Assembly (NCBI GenBank): GCA_958448705.1
Contig: CAUDEY010000005.1
Span: forward strand, 52,412 to 116,411
Length of the DNA: 64,000 bases
Direction of reading: 5' to 3'
Source of the DNA: UMGS1322 sp900550765
Lineage (GTDB): Bacteria > Bacillota > Clostridia > Christensenellales > QALW01
This document shows positions 32,485 to 40,227 of this stretch, piece by piece. A program made the position numbers and the translations under genes. Below the pieces are notes generated by a model, which ran no database searches, was not told the origin of the DNA, and saw nothing but the letters and a program-made list of their open reading frames with translations. Every line of letters starts with the position of its first letter. The stretch's first letter is position 1.

Positions 32485-32725
32485 AATCTTAAATATTTGA
32501 AATTACAGTGTTTCTTCCGGTATTTATCAGGTCCCCTATGCAATAGAATCTATTGGGAGTGTTTTCAGATTTCTGCGGTTCCAATGGTATTGATGCGGAG
32601 GAGAGGGCTTTTGGGATCGTTAAAGAGACTGTATTCATCGGATTAAGACGTAATAGCCTTTTCTTAGGAGATCGGTAAAGGGTTGCGGTGGATTTGCTTG
32701 TAAATAGGTAGAGGCATGCGTGAAG
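32485..32725. other. Intergenic stretch, possible leader
   Basis: About 240 bases between the activase and a terminator that lies just before the zinc-ribbon gene. No start with a ribosome-binding site leads into a meaningful frame, and no clear promoter was seen. GCGGAGGAGAGGG near 32594 resembles a strong ribosome-binding site without a good downstream frame. It could be the activase 3' untranslated region or a regulatory leader. Confidence 0.35.
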
Positions 32726-32770
32726 AACGCAGGGACATTGTTTGCTTTTTGATCCCTGCGTTTTAATTTT
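32726..32770 (+). terminator. Terminator directly before the zinc-ribbon gene
   Basis: AACGCAGGGA (32726-32735) pairs perfectly with TCCCTGCGTT (32753-32762), loop of 17 bases, followed by TTAATTTT. It ends 20 bases upstream of the zinc-ribbon ATG. It probably terminates the glycyl radical operon, but could also be an attenuator. Confidence 0.7.
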
Positions 32771-32790
32771 ATATGAGGAGGATAAGGAAT

Positions 32791-33702
32791 ATGGCGAAGT
32801 TTTGCGGTAAATGCGGAACAAAACTCGATGAACAAACCGGTAAATGCCCGAACTGTGAGAAAGAAGTTAAAGATAAGCAAAGGGATGCCGCCGGTTCAGG
32901 CAAAAAAACAAACAAAAAAAGAACGAAAACGGCTAAGGAGAAAAATAAAGCTAAAAAGGTTGGCATCGTGATTGCTGTTGTTTTGGCAGTAATCATTATT
33001 GGATTTGGCACCGTTTGCTTCTTAGTATACAGTGATAAACTTGATATACCGTGTATAGACAATATTTTTGTTTCCATGGGACTGAAAGACGAAGATGCTG
33101 CAGTTCCTCCTGCAGAAGATCCAAACGAGGACAGCGGAAATTCCGATCAGGGAAATATCGAAAATACTGACGGGGAAGAGATTGATTTGGGCGATAATTA
33201 TGAGGTTCCTGCATTTGATGCTGAAAAATATTTTAAAGAAAATACGGATTTAAAATCGAGCTTTGATGTGCTTTCCTCTCAGGATATCAGTACGGAAAGG
33301 GAAGCGCGCCAAAACTTTGCCGAAAGAGGCTTTACGGGCAATCCTATAACCTATGAATATACTATGGACGGTACGTATTGCGGTACAGAGGAAATTTCGA
33401 GCTATTCCTCCTCTCAGCATCCGATGTATCAAACCTACTATATGACGGCCGGCGGGGATGTATGGATGATTCTTGAAGTAAACGGAGCGTTTTTTGCAAG
33501 CCCGATTTCATATAATTTTACAGATGAAACAAAGATTCCGGTAACGATTTCTGAAACCGATACGATCACGAGTTATGACAGTACAACCAATAAATTTTAT
33601 ATCAATGTTCCCAAGGAATCGCAGGCTGTAATTAAAACAGTGGAAAGAATCGATGCGGAAACTCTTGAAAAACTGACCGGGGAGGAGATTGATAAATTAT
33701 GA
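32791..33702 (+). CDS. Membrane zinc-ribbon protein with extracytoplasmic domain
   Basis: 303-residue protein of unknown function. An N-terminal cytoplasmic zinc ribbon (MAKFCGKCGTKLD, GKCPNCEKE) is followed by a Lys-rich segment, one membrane helix (about 54-78; GIVIAVVLAVIIIGFGTVCFLVY), an acidic linker and an external domain of about 180 residues with GYSS-type beta motifs and no recognised catalytic site. Such inside-out proteins are common in Clostridia and may sense or scaffold. The gene overlaps the SGNH-VWA gene by four bases (ATGA), so the two products are probably made together and may act together at the surface. Confidence 0.8.
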   Translation: MAKFCGKCGTKLDEQTGKCPNCEKEVKDKQRDAAGSGKKTNKKRTKTAKEKNKAKKVGIVIAVVLAVIIIGFGTVCFLVYSDKLDIPCIDNIFVSMGLKDEDAAVPPAEDPNEDSGNSDQGNIENTDGEEIDLGDNYEVPAFDAEKYFKENTDLKSSFDVLSSQDISTEREARQNFAERGFTGNPITYEYTMDGTYCGTEEISSYSSSQHPMYQTYYMTAGGDVWMILEVNGAFFASPISYNFTDETKIPVTISETDTITSYDSTTNKFYINVPKESQAVIKTVERIDAETLEKLTGEEIDKL

Positions 33703-35870
33703 ATCATGCTGCTGACGTTGCAAGGAAAACAAGGGCTGCAAGCTTGCTTCTTTGTTTCATTTTATTGTTTTCTATGATAGCTTCAGTTTCTGCAGTAAAA
33801 GTCTCGGCAGAACCTTTATCGGATGACACAGGCGGAAGCAGAATCATGGTTTCCCTGGGAGATTCGTATTCTTCGGGCGAGGGTATTGAACCGTTTTACG
33901 GCCAAAATGATGCAGTTTCTCAAAAAGTTCAAAATCAGGACTGGCTGGCACACCGATCGGAAAAAAGCTGGGGAGGAAGGCTTACCCTTGACGGAGTTAA
34001 CGGCACGATGGCTGAAAACCGCGGGAAAAACTGGTTTTTTGTTGCTACATCAGGTGCCACAACGTATCATTTAAATAATACACAGCGCAAAGAGTATGAT
34101 ATAAAGGGCGTTTCCGGATCTAAGAATATCGATAAGCAGCTGGATATTTTCAAAAAACTCGGGGATGAAAAAGCGGAATATGTTACAATTTCTATAGGCG
34201 GAAATGATGCAAAATTTGTAGATGTTGTAACGGAAGCAGCCATTCCTCATCCGTTTAATCCCGGAGCATTGAATGATAAGTTGAATGCAGTTTGGAGCGA
34301 ATTTTATTATGGCGTTGACGGAGGCGCAAGTATTCGGGAAAGACTGTATCAGGCGTATTATGATATTCAAAATGCGGCCGGGATTCAGGCTAAAATCATT
34401 GTTGCGGGATATCCTAAATTGCTTGAACAAAACGGCAAGGGAATTTTATTCAGCAAAGAAGACGCACAGCTTATCAATGATTCTGTAAGCAGGTTTAATG
34501 ATGAAATTGAATCTATTGTTAAAACGTGCAAAACCGAGGGGATGAAGATCTGCTTTGTTTCTGTTGAAGAGGCCTTTGATGGACATGAGGCTTATTCTAA
34601 AGACGCTTACATCAATAAAGTGCATATCGGCAGAAACAGCGAAGATTTAGAGGGGATGATAAGCGCATATTCTATGCATCCGAACGATAAGGGAGCACAG
34701 GTTTATGCAGATTGCGTACAGGCAAAAATTGATGAAATAGAAAAAGACGGCGGAAAATCCGAGTGGCCTACCATGACAAGCTCCGGTGAACGGGATATTG
34801 CACTTGTTTTAGATGTTTCCGGCAGTATGGCGGGAACACCGATGGATGAAACCAAAAAAGCATCCCATAATTTTATTAATACCATTTTAAAAGAAGATGC
34901 AAGCATCGGTGTTGTTACTTACGACAGCAGTTCCATGTGCCTTTCTGATTTTTGTATGAATGAAGGTTACCTGAACAATACCATACAAAATATCAACGCT
35001 GGCGGCGGAACGAATATGGAAGCCGGCCTTGCACAGGCGTATTCCATGCTGAAAGACAGCAAGGCCAAAAAGAAAATTATCGTACTGATGAGCGACGGCG
35101 AACCGAATGAAGGAAAGGTTGGCCAAGAGTTGATTGAATATGCCGAAGCGATAAAAAAGGATGGAGTCTATATTTACACATTAGGATTTTTCAGCGGCTT
35201 GTATGATAAGACGTATCCGCAGTCTCTGCTGGAGAGCATCGCAAGCGAAGGCTGTCATTTTGAAGTGGATAATGCGGATGATTTAGTGTTTTTCTTTGGC
35301 GATATTGCCGATCAGATCAACGGACAGAAATATATTTATATTCGCATAGCCTGTCCCGTTGATGTAACGGTAAAATATAACGGTGAAACGCTGTGTTCCG
35401 CAGAAGAGAAGCTGAATACCCGAACAGCTTTCGGATCCTTGACCTTTGAAGAGAACGAGCAGGAGGCCGATGACAGCAGCGACAACAGAATTAAGATCTT
35501 AAGACTGAAAGAAGGTGTAGATTATGATATAAAAATCAAGGGCAATGGCCGGGGATATATGGACTACACCATTGGGTTTATGGATGATACCGGAGAATAT
35601 AGTGATTTACGGAAATTTAGAAATATTAAGATTACGAAGCGAACAGAAATTGATACGGTTGCAGCGGTATCGGATTCAACCGTTCTGAATGTAGATGAAG
35701 ACGGTGATGGAAAATATGATTTAAAATACAGAGCAACTGAAAACGGCAGAGGAGAGCTTGTTGATTATACCTATATCATTTATATTGTGATCGGTGCCGT
35801 TGCTTTGATTGCCATTCTTATAACAGCCGTTTTGCTTAGAAAACATTTTAAAAAGAAAAAGCTGAATTAA
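33699..35870 (+). CDS. Surface SGNH hydrolase fused to a von Willebrand A domain
   Basis: 723-residue exported protein. Signal peptide about 1-37; an SGNH/GDSL esterase domain about 47-340 with nucleophile Ser56 in SLGDSYSSGEG, block III GGND (167-170) and the C-terminal His327 in SMHPNDKG; a VWA domain about 365-540 with the MIDAS motif DVSGSM (372-377), NAGGGTNMEAG and LMSDGEPNEG; a beta-rich region; and one C-terminal membrane helix (IVIGAVALIAILITAVLL) with a KHFKKKK tail. The hydrolase part suggests deacylation of a glycan or lipid, the VWA part metal-dependent binding. Both active sites look intact. It is the second gene of a coupled pair with the zinc-ribbon membrane protein. Confidence 0.86.
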   Translation: MNHAADVARKTRAASLLLCFILLFSMIASVSAVKVSAEPLSDDTGGSRIMVSLGDSYSSGEGIEPFYGQNDAVSQKVQNQDWLAHRSEKSWGGRLTLDGVNGTMAENRGKNWFFVATSGATTYHLNNTQRKEYDIKGVSGSKNIDKQLDIFKKLGDEKAEYVTISIGGNDAKFVDVVTEAAIPHPFNPGALNDKLNAVWSEFYYGVDGGASIRERLYQAYYDIQNAAGIQAKIIVAGYPKLLEQNGKGILFSKEDAQLINDSVSRFNDEIESIVKTCKTEGMKICFVSVEEAFDGHEAYSKDAYINKVHIGRNSEDLEGMISAYSMHPNDKGAQVYADCVQAKIDEIEKDGGKSEWPTMTSSGERDIALVLDVSGSMAGTPMDETKKASHNFINTILKEDASIGVVTYDSSSMCLSDFCMNEGYLNNTIQNINAGGGTNMEAGLAQAYSMLKDSKAKKKIIVLMSDGEPNEGKVGQELIEYAEAIKKDGVYIYTLGFFSGLYDKTYPQSLLESIASEGCHFEVDNADDLVFFFGDIADQINGQKYIYIRIACPVDVTVKYNGETLCSAEEKLNTRTAFGSLTFEENEQEADDSSDNRIKILRLKEGVDYDIKIKGNGRGYMDYTIGFMDDTGEYSDLRKFRNIKITKRTEIDTVAAVSDSTVLNVDEDGDGKYDLKYRATENGRGELVDYTYIIYIVIGAVALIAILITAVLLRKHFKKKKLN

Positions 35871-35967
35871 AAAAGCTAAAGGTTTGCACAGCGCAGGCAG
35901 AAAAGCTGTAAAGGTTCAATTCAGTTTCGTGTTTTAAAAATTGAGTTGATGCGCTGATGAATGAAAG

Positions 35968-36012
35968 AAATCCGGGAAAAACTTTTTACAGTTCTTCTCG
36001 GATTTTTTATAT
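35968..36012 (+). terminator. Terminator after the SGNH-VWA gene
   Basis: AAATCCG (35968-35974) pairs with CGGATTT (35999-36005), extended inside by imperfect AAAACT/AGTT pairing, followed by TTTTT. Confidence 0.7.
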
Positions 36013-36073
36013 AAGGGGGGAATTCTGTATTCTTGCCTGCAGGCTGGTTCTGCTTGAAGAAAACGGTACGATA

Positions 36074-36760
36074 TTAAACGGATTGGTTTTCTCCGCTTAA
36101 TTCACTAAGGTCCATATAATATTTTTTAATGTTGAAAATATCCAGATATACGGGAATTTGAATCGCCGTATTCTCCGTTAAATACTGCGGATAATCCCAC
36201 AGATTTTCGCTTTTAAACGTATAGGTTTGCCCGTCGGCCGGGTTCTGCCAGCGGCATATTACATTGTAGGGATGTCTGTTATTGACTGAGTAATGAAAGT
36301 TTTGTGTTACCTCTATAAAGTCGGCATATATTTTTTCTCCGCGTTCAATCAAATGTTTGCGCAATGCTTTCTTTCGCAGTTTTACAAAAATTCCGGAAAA
36401 GCCAATAAGGGCGAAAATAGCGCCCACACCAGGGAAAATCAAAGACAATGCGGCGGAGTTTTTTGCACTGATTTTTTGCGGATTTTCCGGTGCATAGAGA
36501 ATATCGATCTCCTGGCCGACGGAGAAGGAAGAGGAATAGAGATTAAGTTCACTGGTATAAACAGTACCGTCTACGGTATATTGTACAATAACGGCATGAT
36601 TATCATTACCTTTGTAATAAATTTGGATAATTTCAGCTTTAGTGGGAATATACTCTTGCTGGTGGCTGTAGGCGGGAATAAAAAGAGCAAGCCCGATGAT
36701 AACAAATACCATGCCGATAGTAAGAAATATAGAAAATATAAAAGTTTCGATGTGCTTCAA
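36074..36760 (-). CDS. DUF3592-type membrane protein
   Basis: 228-residue protein with two membrane helices (about 6-30, IETFIFSIFLTIGMVFVIIGLALFIPAY, and about 105-128, SLIFPGVGAIFALIGFSGIFV) flanking an external beta domain of the DUF3592 type (AEIIQIYYKGNDNHAVIVQYTVDGTVY, VGQEIDILYAPENPQKI). The C-terminal cytoplasmic part repeats a similar beta pattern. The start is TTG 36760 with AAGGAG six bases upstream; the same frame runs open through the tRNA genes upstream but that part is not coding. Function unknown. It is transcribed in the same direction as the two tRNA genes. Confidence 0.82.
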   Translation of the reverse strand: MKHIETFIFSIFLTIGMVFVIIGLALFIPAYSHQQEYIPTKAEIIQIYYKGNDNHAVIVQYTVDGTVYTSELNLYSSSFSVGQEIDILYAPENPQKISAKNSAALSLIFPGVGAIFALIGFSGIFVKLRKKALRKHLIERGEKIYADFIEVTQNFHYSVNNRHPYNVICRWQNPADGQTYTFKSENLWDYPQYLTENTAIQIPVYLDIFNIKKYYMDLSELSGENQSV

Positions 36761-36799
36761 CGCAGACTCCTTCTTTCTTTTAAAGTATAACGGAAAAAC

Positions 36800-36930
36800 A
36801 AAACCCAATGGCATCCATTGAGTAGAACAAAAGCAGCTTAAAGAATTGAAGGCTGACCCCGCAAAATTGCCAGGCAGGGGAACGGAAGTTACCCTTTTGC
36901 GGAAGAAAAGGAGCAAGGCACCGGCAGGTG
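36800..36930. other. Non-coding stretch with a large hairpin
   Basis: CCGCAAAATTGCC near 36859 and CCCTTTTGCGG near 36891 are roughly complementary and could close a hairpin of about 45 bases; CAATGGCATCCATTG near 36806 is a second small inverted repeat. No gene is seen. Confidence 0.35.
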
Positions 36931-36949
36931 ACTTATTTTTTGCCAAGGG

Positions 36950-36987
36950 CAAAAAATAAGTCGGAGTAAAGCAGACTTTGCTCCGAC
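36950..36987 (-). terminator. Terminator of the tRNA operon
   Basis: On the minus strand GTCGGAG-CAAAG and CTTTA-CTCCGAC (36987-36960) form a hairpin followed by TTATTTTTT. The T-run is itself half of another inverted repeat (36931-36961), so two exclusive folds exist. Confidence 0.8.
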
Positions 36988-36988
36988 A

Positions 36989-37064
36989 TGGCACCTCCAA
37001 GGGGATTCGAACCCCTGTTGCTGCCGTGAGAGGGCAGTGTCCTAGGCCACTAGACCATGGAGGC
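36989..37064 (-). tRNA. tRNA-Glu(CTC)
   Basis: A cloverleaf is readable on the minus strand: acceptor GCCTCCA with TGGAGGT, D-arm TGGTCTAGTGGCCTAGGACA, anticodon stem CTGCC/GGCAG with loop CTCTCAC (anticodon CTC, reads GAG), T-arm AGGGGTTCGAATCCCCT, discriminator G, and an encoded CCA. 76 bases including CCA. It lies seven bases after tRNA-Gln in the same transcript. Confidence 0.96.
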
Positions 37065-37071
37065 AAAAAAA

Positions 37072-37145
37072 TGGCTGCGGAACTAGGATTCGAACCTAGA
37101 CAATACGAGTCAGAGTCGTAGGTGCTGCCATTACACAATTCCGCA
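37072..37145 (-). tRNA. tRNA-Gln(CTG)
   Basis: Minus-strand cloverleaf: acceptor TGCGGAA with TTCCGCA, anticodon stem TACGA/TCGTA with loop CTCTGAC (anticodon CTG, reads CAG), T-arm CTAGGTTCGAATCCTAG, discriminator G and encoded CCA. The U1 start is typical of bacterial tRNA-Gln. First gene of a two-tRNA operon. Confidence 0.96.
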
Positions 37146-37161
37146 ATAAATTAACGAATTG

Positions 37162-37190
37162 ATTATAATGGATCCTGTGCTGTTTGTCAA
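37162..37190 (-). promoter_or_regulatory. Consensus promoter of the tRNA operon
   Basis: Minus strand: TTGACA (37190-37185), 17-bp spacer, TATAAT (37167-37162), both hexamers perfect, as expected for stable RNA genes. Confidence 0.92.
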
Positions 37191-37597
37191 GCATTTTTTT
37201 ATACTTTATATGAATTTTAAATAGCCTAAAGTATTTGCAGAAAGCTTTCGGTTCCATGGCAACACAGCGGGAGGGTGCGTATAAAATGTTTCTTTGTTTT
37301 TAAAGTTTTAATGCTCGATTAGGACGTTCTTCTGCATATTTCCAATCTTATCTTCCGTCTTGTTTTTTCGTTTGCACGTGCTACCAGAACCCACGACATT
37401 CCTAAGGAAGATCCTTTTTCGTTTGCCGCAGGAGATGTATTTTCTTTATGCCGAACAGCAAAAAGCATGTGGAAGTTAGTTTATAGAATAGATCTATGGT
37501 ATTTAGGATAAGGAATAGAGAGAAACTATGCGGATTTTTAACTTTTCTTAACAATGGACTTTTGCAAAAACGGGAAAGAAGAAAATTCGTTTTGCAT
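37191..37597. other. AT-rich stretch without recognised gene
   Basis: About 400 bases with no credible coding frame on either strand. It holds a TTTGCACGTGC sequence near 37370 that resembles the palindrome upstream of the zinc-ribbon gene at 56.9 kb. Nothing else was recognised. Confidence 0.4.
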
Positions 37598-37808
37598 AAA
37601 AAAGAAAAATATCCAGGTTGCCGTCTGAATCAGCTCTAACACCCGTCTCTCGACAGGTGGGCGTGTCGCCTGACGATTTTGTCTTCCACTGGCACAGCAA
37701 AGCTGCGGAGGCATGACATAGCGTCAGCGCTTTTATAAGCACTCCCGATTTGCATAATGTGGGTATTATACAATGACCCATAACGTACAACCCAGATAAA
37801 ATTTTTAC
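37598..37808 (-). ncRNA. Probable structured non-coding RNA (about 210 nt)
   Basis: On the minus strand a promoter (37843-37815) is followed by a region that is not coding but strongly structured. ATCTGGGTTG (37797-37788) and CAACCTGGAT (37620-37611) close the ends with 8 of 10 pairs. Inside are TGGGT/ACCCA near 37783-37763, CTGACG paired with CGTCAG near 37731 and 37673, and a perfect eight-pair hairpin CACCTGTC-GAGA-GACGGGTG (37659-37640) with a GNRA loop. A T-rich tail follows the closing helix. Length and end-pairing resemble 6S RNA or the raiA-motif RNA of Clostridia; neither is assigned. Confidence 0.6.
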
Positions 37809-37814
37809 ATGTTT

Positions 37815-37843
37815 ATTATGGCACAAAAACGAAAAAAATTCAA
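37815..37843 (-). promoter_or_regulatory. Promoter of the structured RNA
   Basis: Minus strand: TTGAAT (37843-37838), 17-bp spacer, CATAAT (37820-37815), placing the transcript start near 37808, about 11 bases before the closing helix. Confidence 0.65.
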
Positions 37844-38173
37844 GTGTTTTGAAGAAAGAAAAAATTGGAATTATAAAAAATTTTGCAGAGGGAATTATAA
37901 TATTGCGGCTTGAAAATGCCGCAGAAGAAAAAATTCAATTATTTAACCCTCTGAATAAAAAATCGGGAGGTCGCTGAAGTTACGGCGGCATCCCTTTTTG
38001 TTTTTATGACAGCTTTTTATTTTTATGGTACAATGACGGAAAATAAACGATTTTTTAAATAGAGCATCAAAAATATCAAATATATCGCTTTGATCCTGTC
38101 GCTGAGACGGACTGGGTGTTGCGGTTTAGCATGGACGGTGATTCGGCGAATAAAAAAGAAACCACGCCAAAAG
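37844..38173. other. Intergenic stretch, possible gene remnant
   Basis: Contains a GCGGC-ttgaaaat-GCCGC hairpin near 37905 enclosed by CAGAGGG/CCCTCTG. From 38059 a plus-strand frame stays open to 38205 and reads IYRFDPVAETDWVLRF then SMDGDSANKKE, which looks protein-like but has no start with a ribosome-binding site and ends inside the ferredoxin terminator. It may be a decayed gene end. Confidence 0.35.
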
Positions 38174-38198
38174 AAAAAGAGAGTCCGCCTCTCTTTTT
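38174..38198 (-). terminator. Ferredoxin terminator
   Basis: AAAAAGAGA (38174-38182) pairs with TCTCTTTTT (38190-38198), giving a hairpin with T-runs in both directions. It lies ten bases past the ferredoxin stop codon. Confidence 0.75.
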
Positions 38199-38208
38199 GG
38201 AATGAAAA

Positions 38209-38379
38209 TTATTCCTGTTCAGGAGCGCCTACCGGGCAAGTATCGGCACAAGCGCCGCACTCGATGCAGGTTTCGGGATCGATTACATATTTACCGTCGC
38301 CTTCGGAAATAGCGCCTACCGGGCATGCACCTGCACAAGCGCCGCAGGCGATGCATTCATCGTTGATTTTATAAGCCAT
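38209..38379 (-). CDS. 2[4Fe-4S] ferredoxin
   Basis: Clostridial-type bacterial ferredoxin of 56 residues, a low-potential electron carrier. Translation gives two cluster motifs, CIACGACAGACPVGAI and CIECGACADTCPVGAP, each CxxCxxCxxxCP, within the classic MAYKINDECIACG start. GAGGTG lies eight bases upstream of the ATG. The gene has its own promoter and terminator. Likely partners are ferredoxin-linked oxidoreductases and radical SAM enzymes elsewhere in the cell. Confidence 0.97.
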   Translation of the reverse strand: MAYKINDECIACGACAGACPVGAISEGDGKYVIDPETCIECGACADTCPVGAPEQE

Positions 38380-38409
38380 TGTTTTCACCTCACAGTGCTG
38401 TTTTTTATT

Positions 38410-38437
38410 ATTATAACACGAAAAATGTATTTTGCAA
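38410..38437 (-). promoter_or_regulatory. Ferredoxin promoter
   Basis: Minus strand: TTGCAA (38437-38432), 16-bp spacer, TATAAT (38415-38410). Confidence 0.72.
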
Positions 38438-38481
38438 GCAGTTTTATATAAAATAAGCGATTAGGAAAAATTTTCAGATGC

Positions 38482-38510
38482 TTGTGATTTTACTGGATTT
38501 ATAGTATAAT
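38482..38510 (+). promoter_or_regulatory. Promoter of the glycosyltransferase-luxS-mtnN operon
   Basis: TTGTGA (38482-38487), 17-bp spacer, TATAAT (38505-38510), leaving a leader of about 95 bases. Confidence 0.7.
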
Positions 38511-38609
38511 ACTTTCTAACAACTTTTTGTGTAGCGTAAAAAATGCGGCAGCGCTGGCGCGGTGTGACCGTTAAATGTTTGAATCGTTTAAGAAAGGTGA
38601 GGAAAAGAA

Positions 38610-39776
38610 ATGGTTCGATCCGCACAATTTATCGATAGTTATTTTCCCGTGATTGACGGCGTTGTGCATACGGTGGAAAATTATGCAAAATATTTAAACC
38701 GAATGGGGTATTGCTGTGTGGTGGCACCGAAGGTGAAAGGCTATATTGACCGGGATGAATTCGATGTAATTCGTACGGCGGCGTTTAAGGTACCTAAATT
38801 GGGTTATTCCTGTGCGCTGCCGAAAATATCTCATTATAAGCAGGAGCATATTGTCCAAAAAGTACAGCTGCTGCATGCCCATTCACCGTTTTCCGAAGGA
38901 CGCAGTGCAATAAAAATGGGGAAAAAGTATCGTCTGCCTACGGTGGCAACGTTTCATACCAAGTATTATGATGATTTTCTTTTGGCTACCCGCAGTCCCA
39001 GATTGGCTGAAAAGCTTACCGAACATGTGGTGGCCTTTTATGACCAAGCGGATTATGTTTGGGCAGTGAACCATGCTACGGCCAATACACTAATGTCTTA
39101 CGGGTACAAAGGTGAAATTCAGGTGATGCCGAATGGAACCGATTTTGCTATGCCGGAAGACGCACCGGCATGGATTCGTGCTGCAGAGGAAAAATTTCGG
39201 CTTCCGCAGGGGAAAAAACGTATTTTGTTTACCGGACATTTGATCTGGCAAAAAAATTTAAGACTGATTCTGGAAACGGCTGCCTGTCTGAAGACCCGCC
39301 GCAGGGATTTGGTGTTTATATTTGCCGGTACCGGCGCGGATGAAAAAGCTGTTAGACAACTGGCGGAAAACCTTGGCTTACAGGACTGCACGCTGTTTAT
39401 AGGACAGGTAAAGGATCGGATGCAGCTGGCCGGACTCTATGGGGCAGCTGATTTGTTCTTTTTTCCGTCTTTATATGATAATGCCCCTTTGGTGGTGCGC
39501 GAAGCTGCGGTGATGCAGCTGCCTGCGCTGGTAGCTGAGGGATCTAATTCGGCTGAGGGAATTCTTGACGGCAAAAATGGTTTTACTGCCAGCCCGGACA
39601 AGGAGGCCATGTGTGCAAAGATTGAACAACTGCTGGAAAATTCCCAGCAGCTGAAACAAGCCGGAGAAGAGGCAGCGCGTACGATTCCGATTCCCTGGCA
39701 TGTGATCTGCAGCCGTGTAATGGAACAATATGAGAGAATCGTAAAGGAGTTTAAAGAAAATGGAGCAAAAAATTAA
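38610..39776 (+). CDS. Family 4 (GT-B) glycosyltransferase, glycolipid type
   Basis: 388-residue transferase resembling alpha-glucosyl-diacylglycerol synthases. N-terminal QFIDSYFPVIDGVVHTVENYAKYL, HAHSPFSEG and TFHTKYYDD form the acceptor domain; the donor domain has PNGTDFAMP, ILFTGHLIWQKNLRLILE, FIFAGTGADE, and PSLYDNAPLVVREAAVMQLPALV with the conserved Glu. AAGGTGAGG precedes the ATG. Its end overlaps luxS by 17 bases, an unexpected pairing with methyl-cycle genes. Membrane lipid glycosylation is the likely role, inferred by similarity. Confidence 0.88.
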   Translation: MVRSAQFIDSYFPVIDGVVHTVENYAKYLNRMGYCCVVAPKVKGYIDRDEFDVIRTAAFKVPKLGYSCALPKISHYKQEHIVQKVQLLHAHSPFSEGRSAIKMGKKYRLPTVATFHTKYYDDFLLATRSPRLAEKLTEHVVAFYDQADYVWAVNHATANTLMSYGYKGEIQVMPNGTDFAMPEDAPAWIRAAEEKFRLPQGKKRILFTGHLIWQKNLRLILETAACLKTRRRDLVFIFAGTGADEKAVRQLAENLGLQDCTLFIGQVKDRMQLAGLYGAADLFFFPSLYDNAPLVVREAAVMQLPALVAEGSNSAEGILDGKNGFTASPDKEAMCAKIEQLLENSQQLKQAGEEAARTIPIPWHVICSRVMEQYERIVKEFKENGAKN

Positions 39777-40227
39777 AAGTTTTCAAGTGGATCATGATTT
39801 TATTGTACCGGGAATTTATGTTTCACGGATTGACGGAGATATTATTACCTATGATTTACGTACTCGAAAGCCCAATTGCGGTGATTATATGGACCATTTG
39901 ACGATGCATTCGGTAGAGCATATGTTCGCTACGTATATACGGTTTTCCCCATTGGGAGAAAAGATTATTTATTTCGGTCCTATGGGCTGCCAAACAGGCT
40001 TTTATCTGCTGGTAAGAAATATGGAAAATCAAGAAGTGCTTTCACTGGTACGCGATACGCTGGAGAAGATTCTTGCACATGAGGGAGAGGTATTCGGCGC
40101 ATCCAGGAAAGAGTGCGGAAATTACAGGAATCTTGATTTAGAGAGTGCCAAGAGAGAGTGCCGGCAATATTTAAAGGCTTTGCAGGATTGGCGGGATTTT
40201 TCTTATAAAAAGGGGGAAGAAGCATGA
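39760..40227 (+). CDS. luxS: S-ribosylhomocysteine lyase LuxS
   Basis: Cleaves S-ribosylhomocysteine to homocysteine and DPD, the precursor of autoinducer AI-2. 155 residues, standard length. Zinc ligands are seen in MHSVEHMFATY (HxxEH) and the later Cys in KECGNYRNLDL; GPMGCQTGFYLL carries the catalytic Cys. It overlaps the glycosyltransferase upstream by 17 bases and mtnN downstream by four, so translation of all three is coupled. Together with MtnN it detoxifies S-adenosylhomocysteine in the activated methyl cycle. Confidence 0.97.
   Translation: MEQKIKSFQVDHDFIVPGIYVSRIDGDIITYDLRTRKPNCGDYMDHLTMHSVEHMFATYIRFSPLGEKIIYFGPMGCQTGFYLLVRNMENQEVLSLVRDTLEKILAHEGEVFGASRKECGNYRNLDLESAKRECRQYLKALQDWRDFSYKKGEEA

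Noticed and set aside
36761..37138. Open minus-strand frame upstream of the DUF3592 gene
   Set aside because: It runs through two tRNA genes and their terminator; the real start is TTG 36760 with AAGGAG upstream.
37548..37826. Open frame of about 90 codons on the minus strand
   Set aside because: It coincides with the structured RNA, has no ribosome-binding site and no recognisable protein pattern.
38059..38205. Plus-strand frame reading RFDPVAETDWVLRFSMDGD
   Set aside because: No initiation site with a ribosome-binding site, and its end lies in the ferredoxin terminator; at most a decayed gene end.
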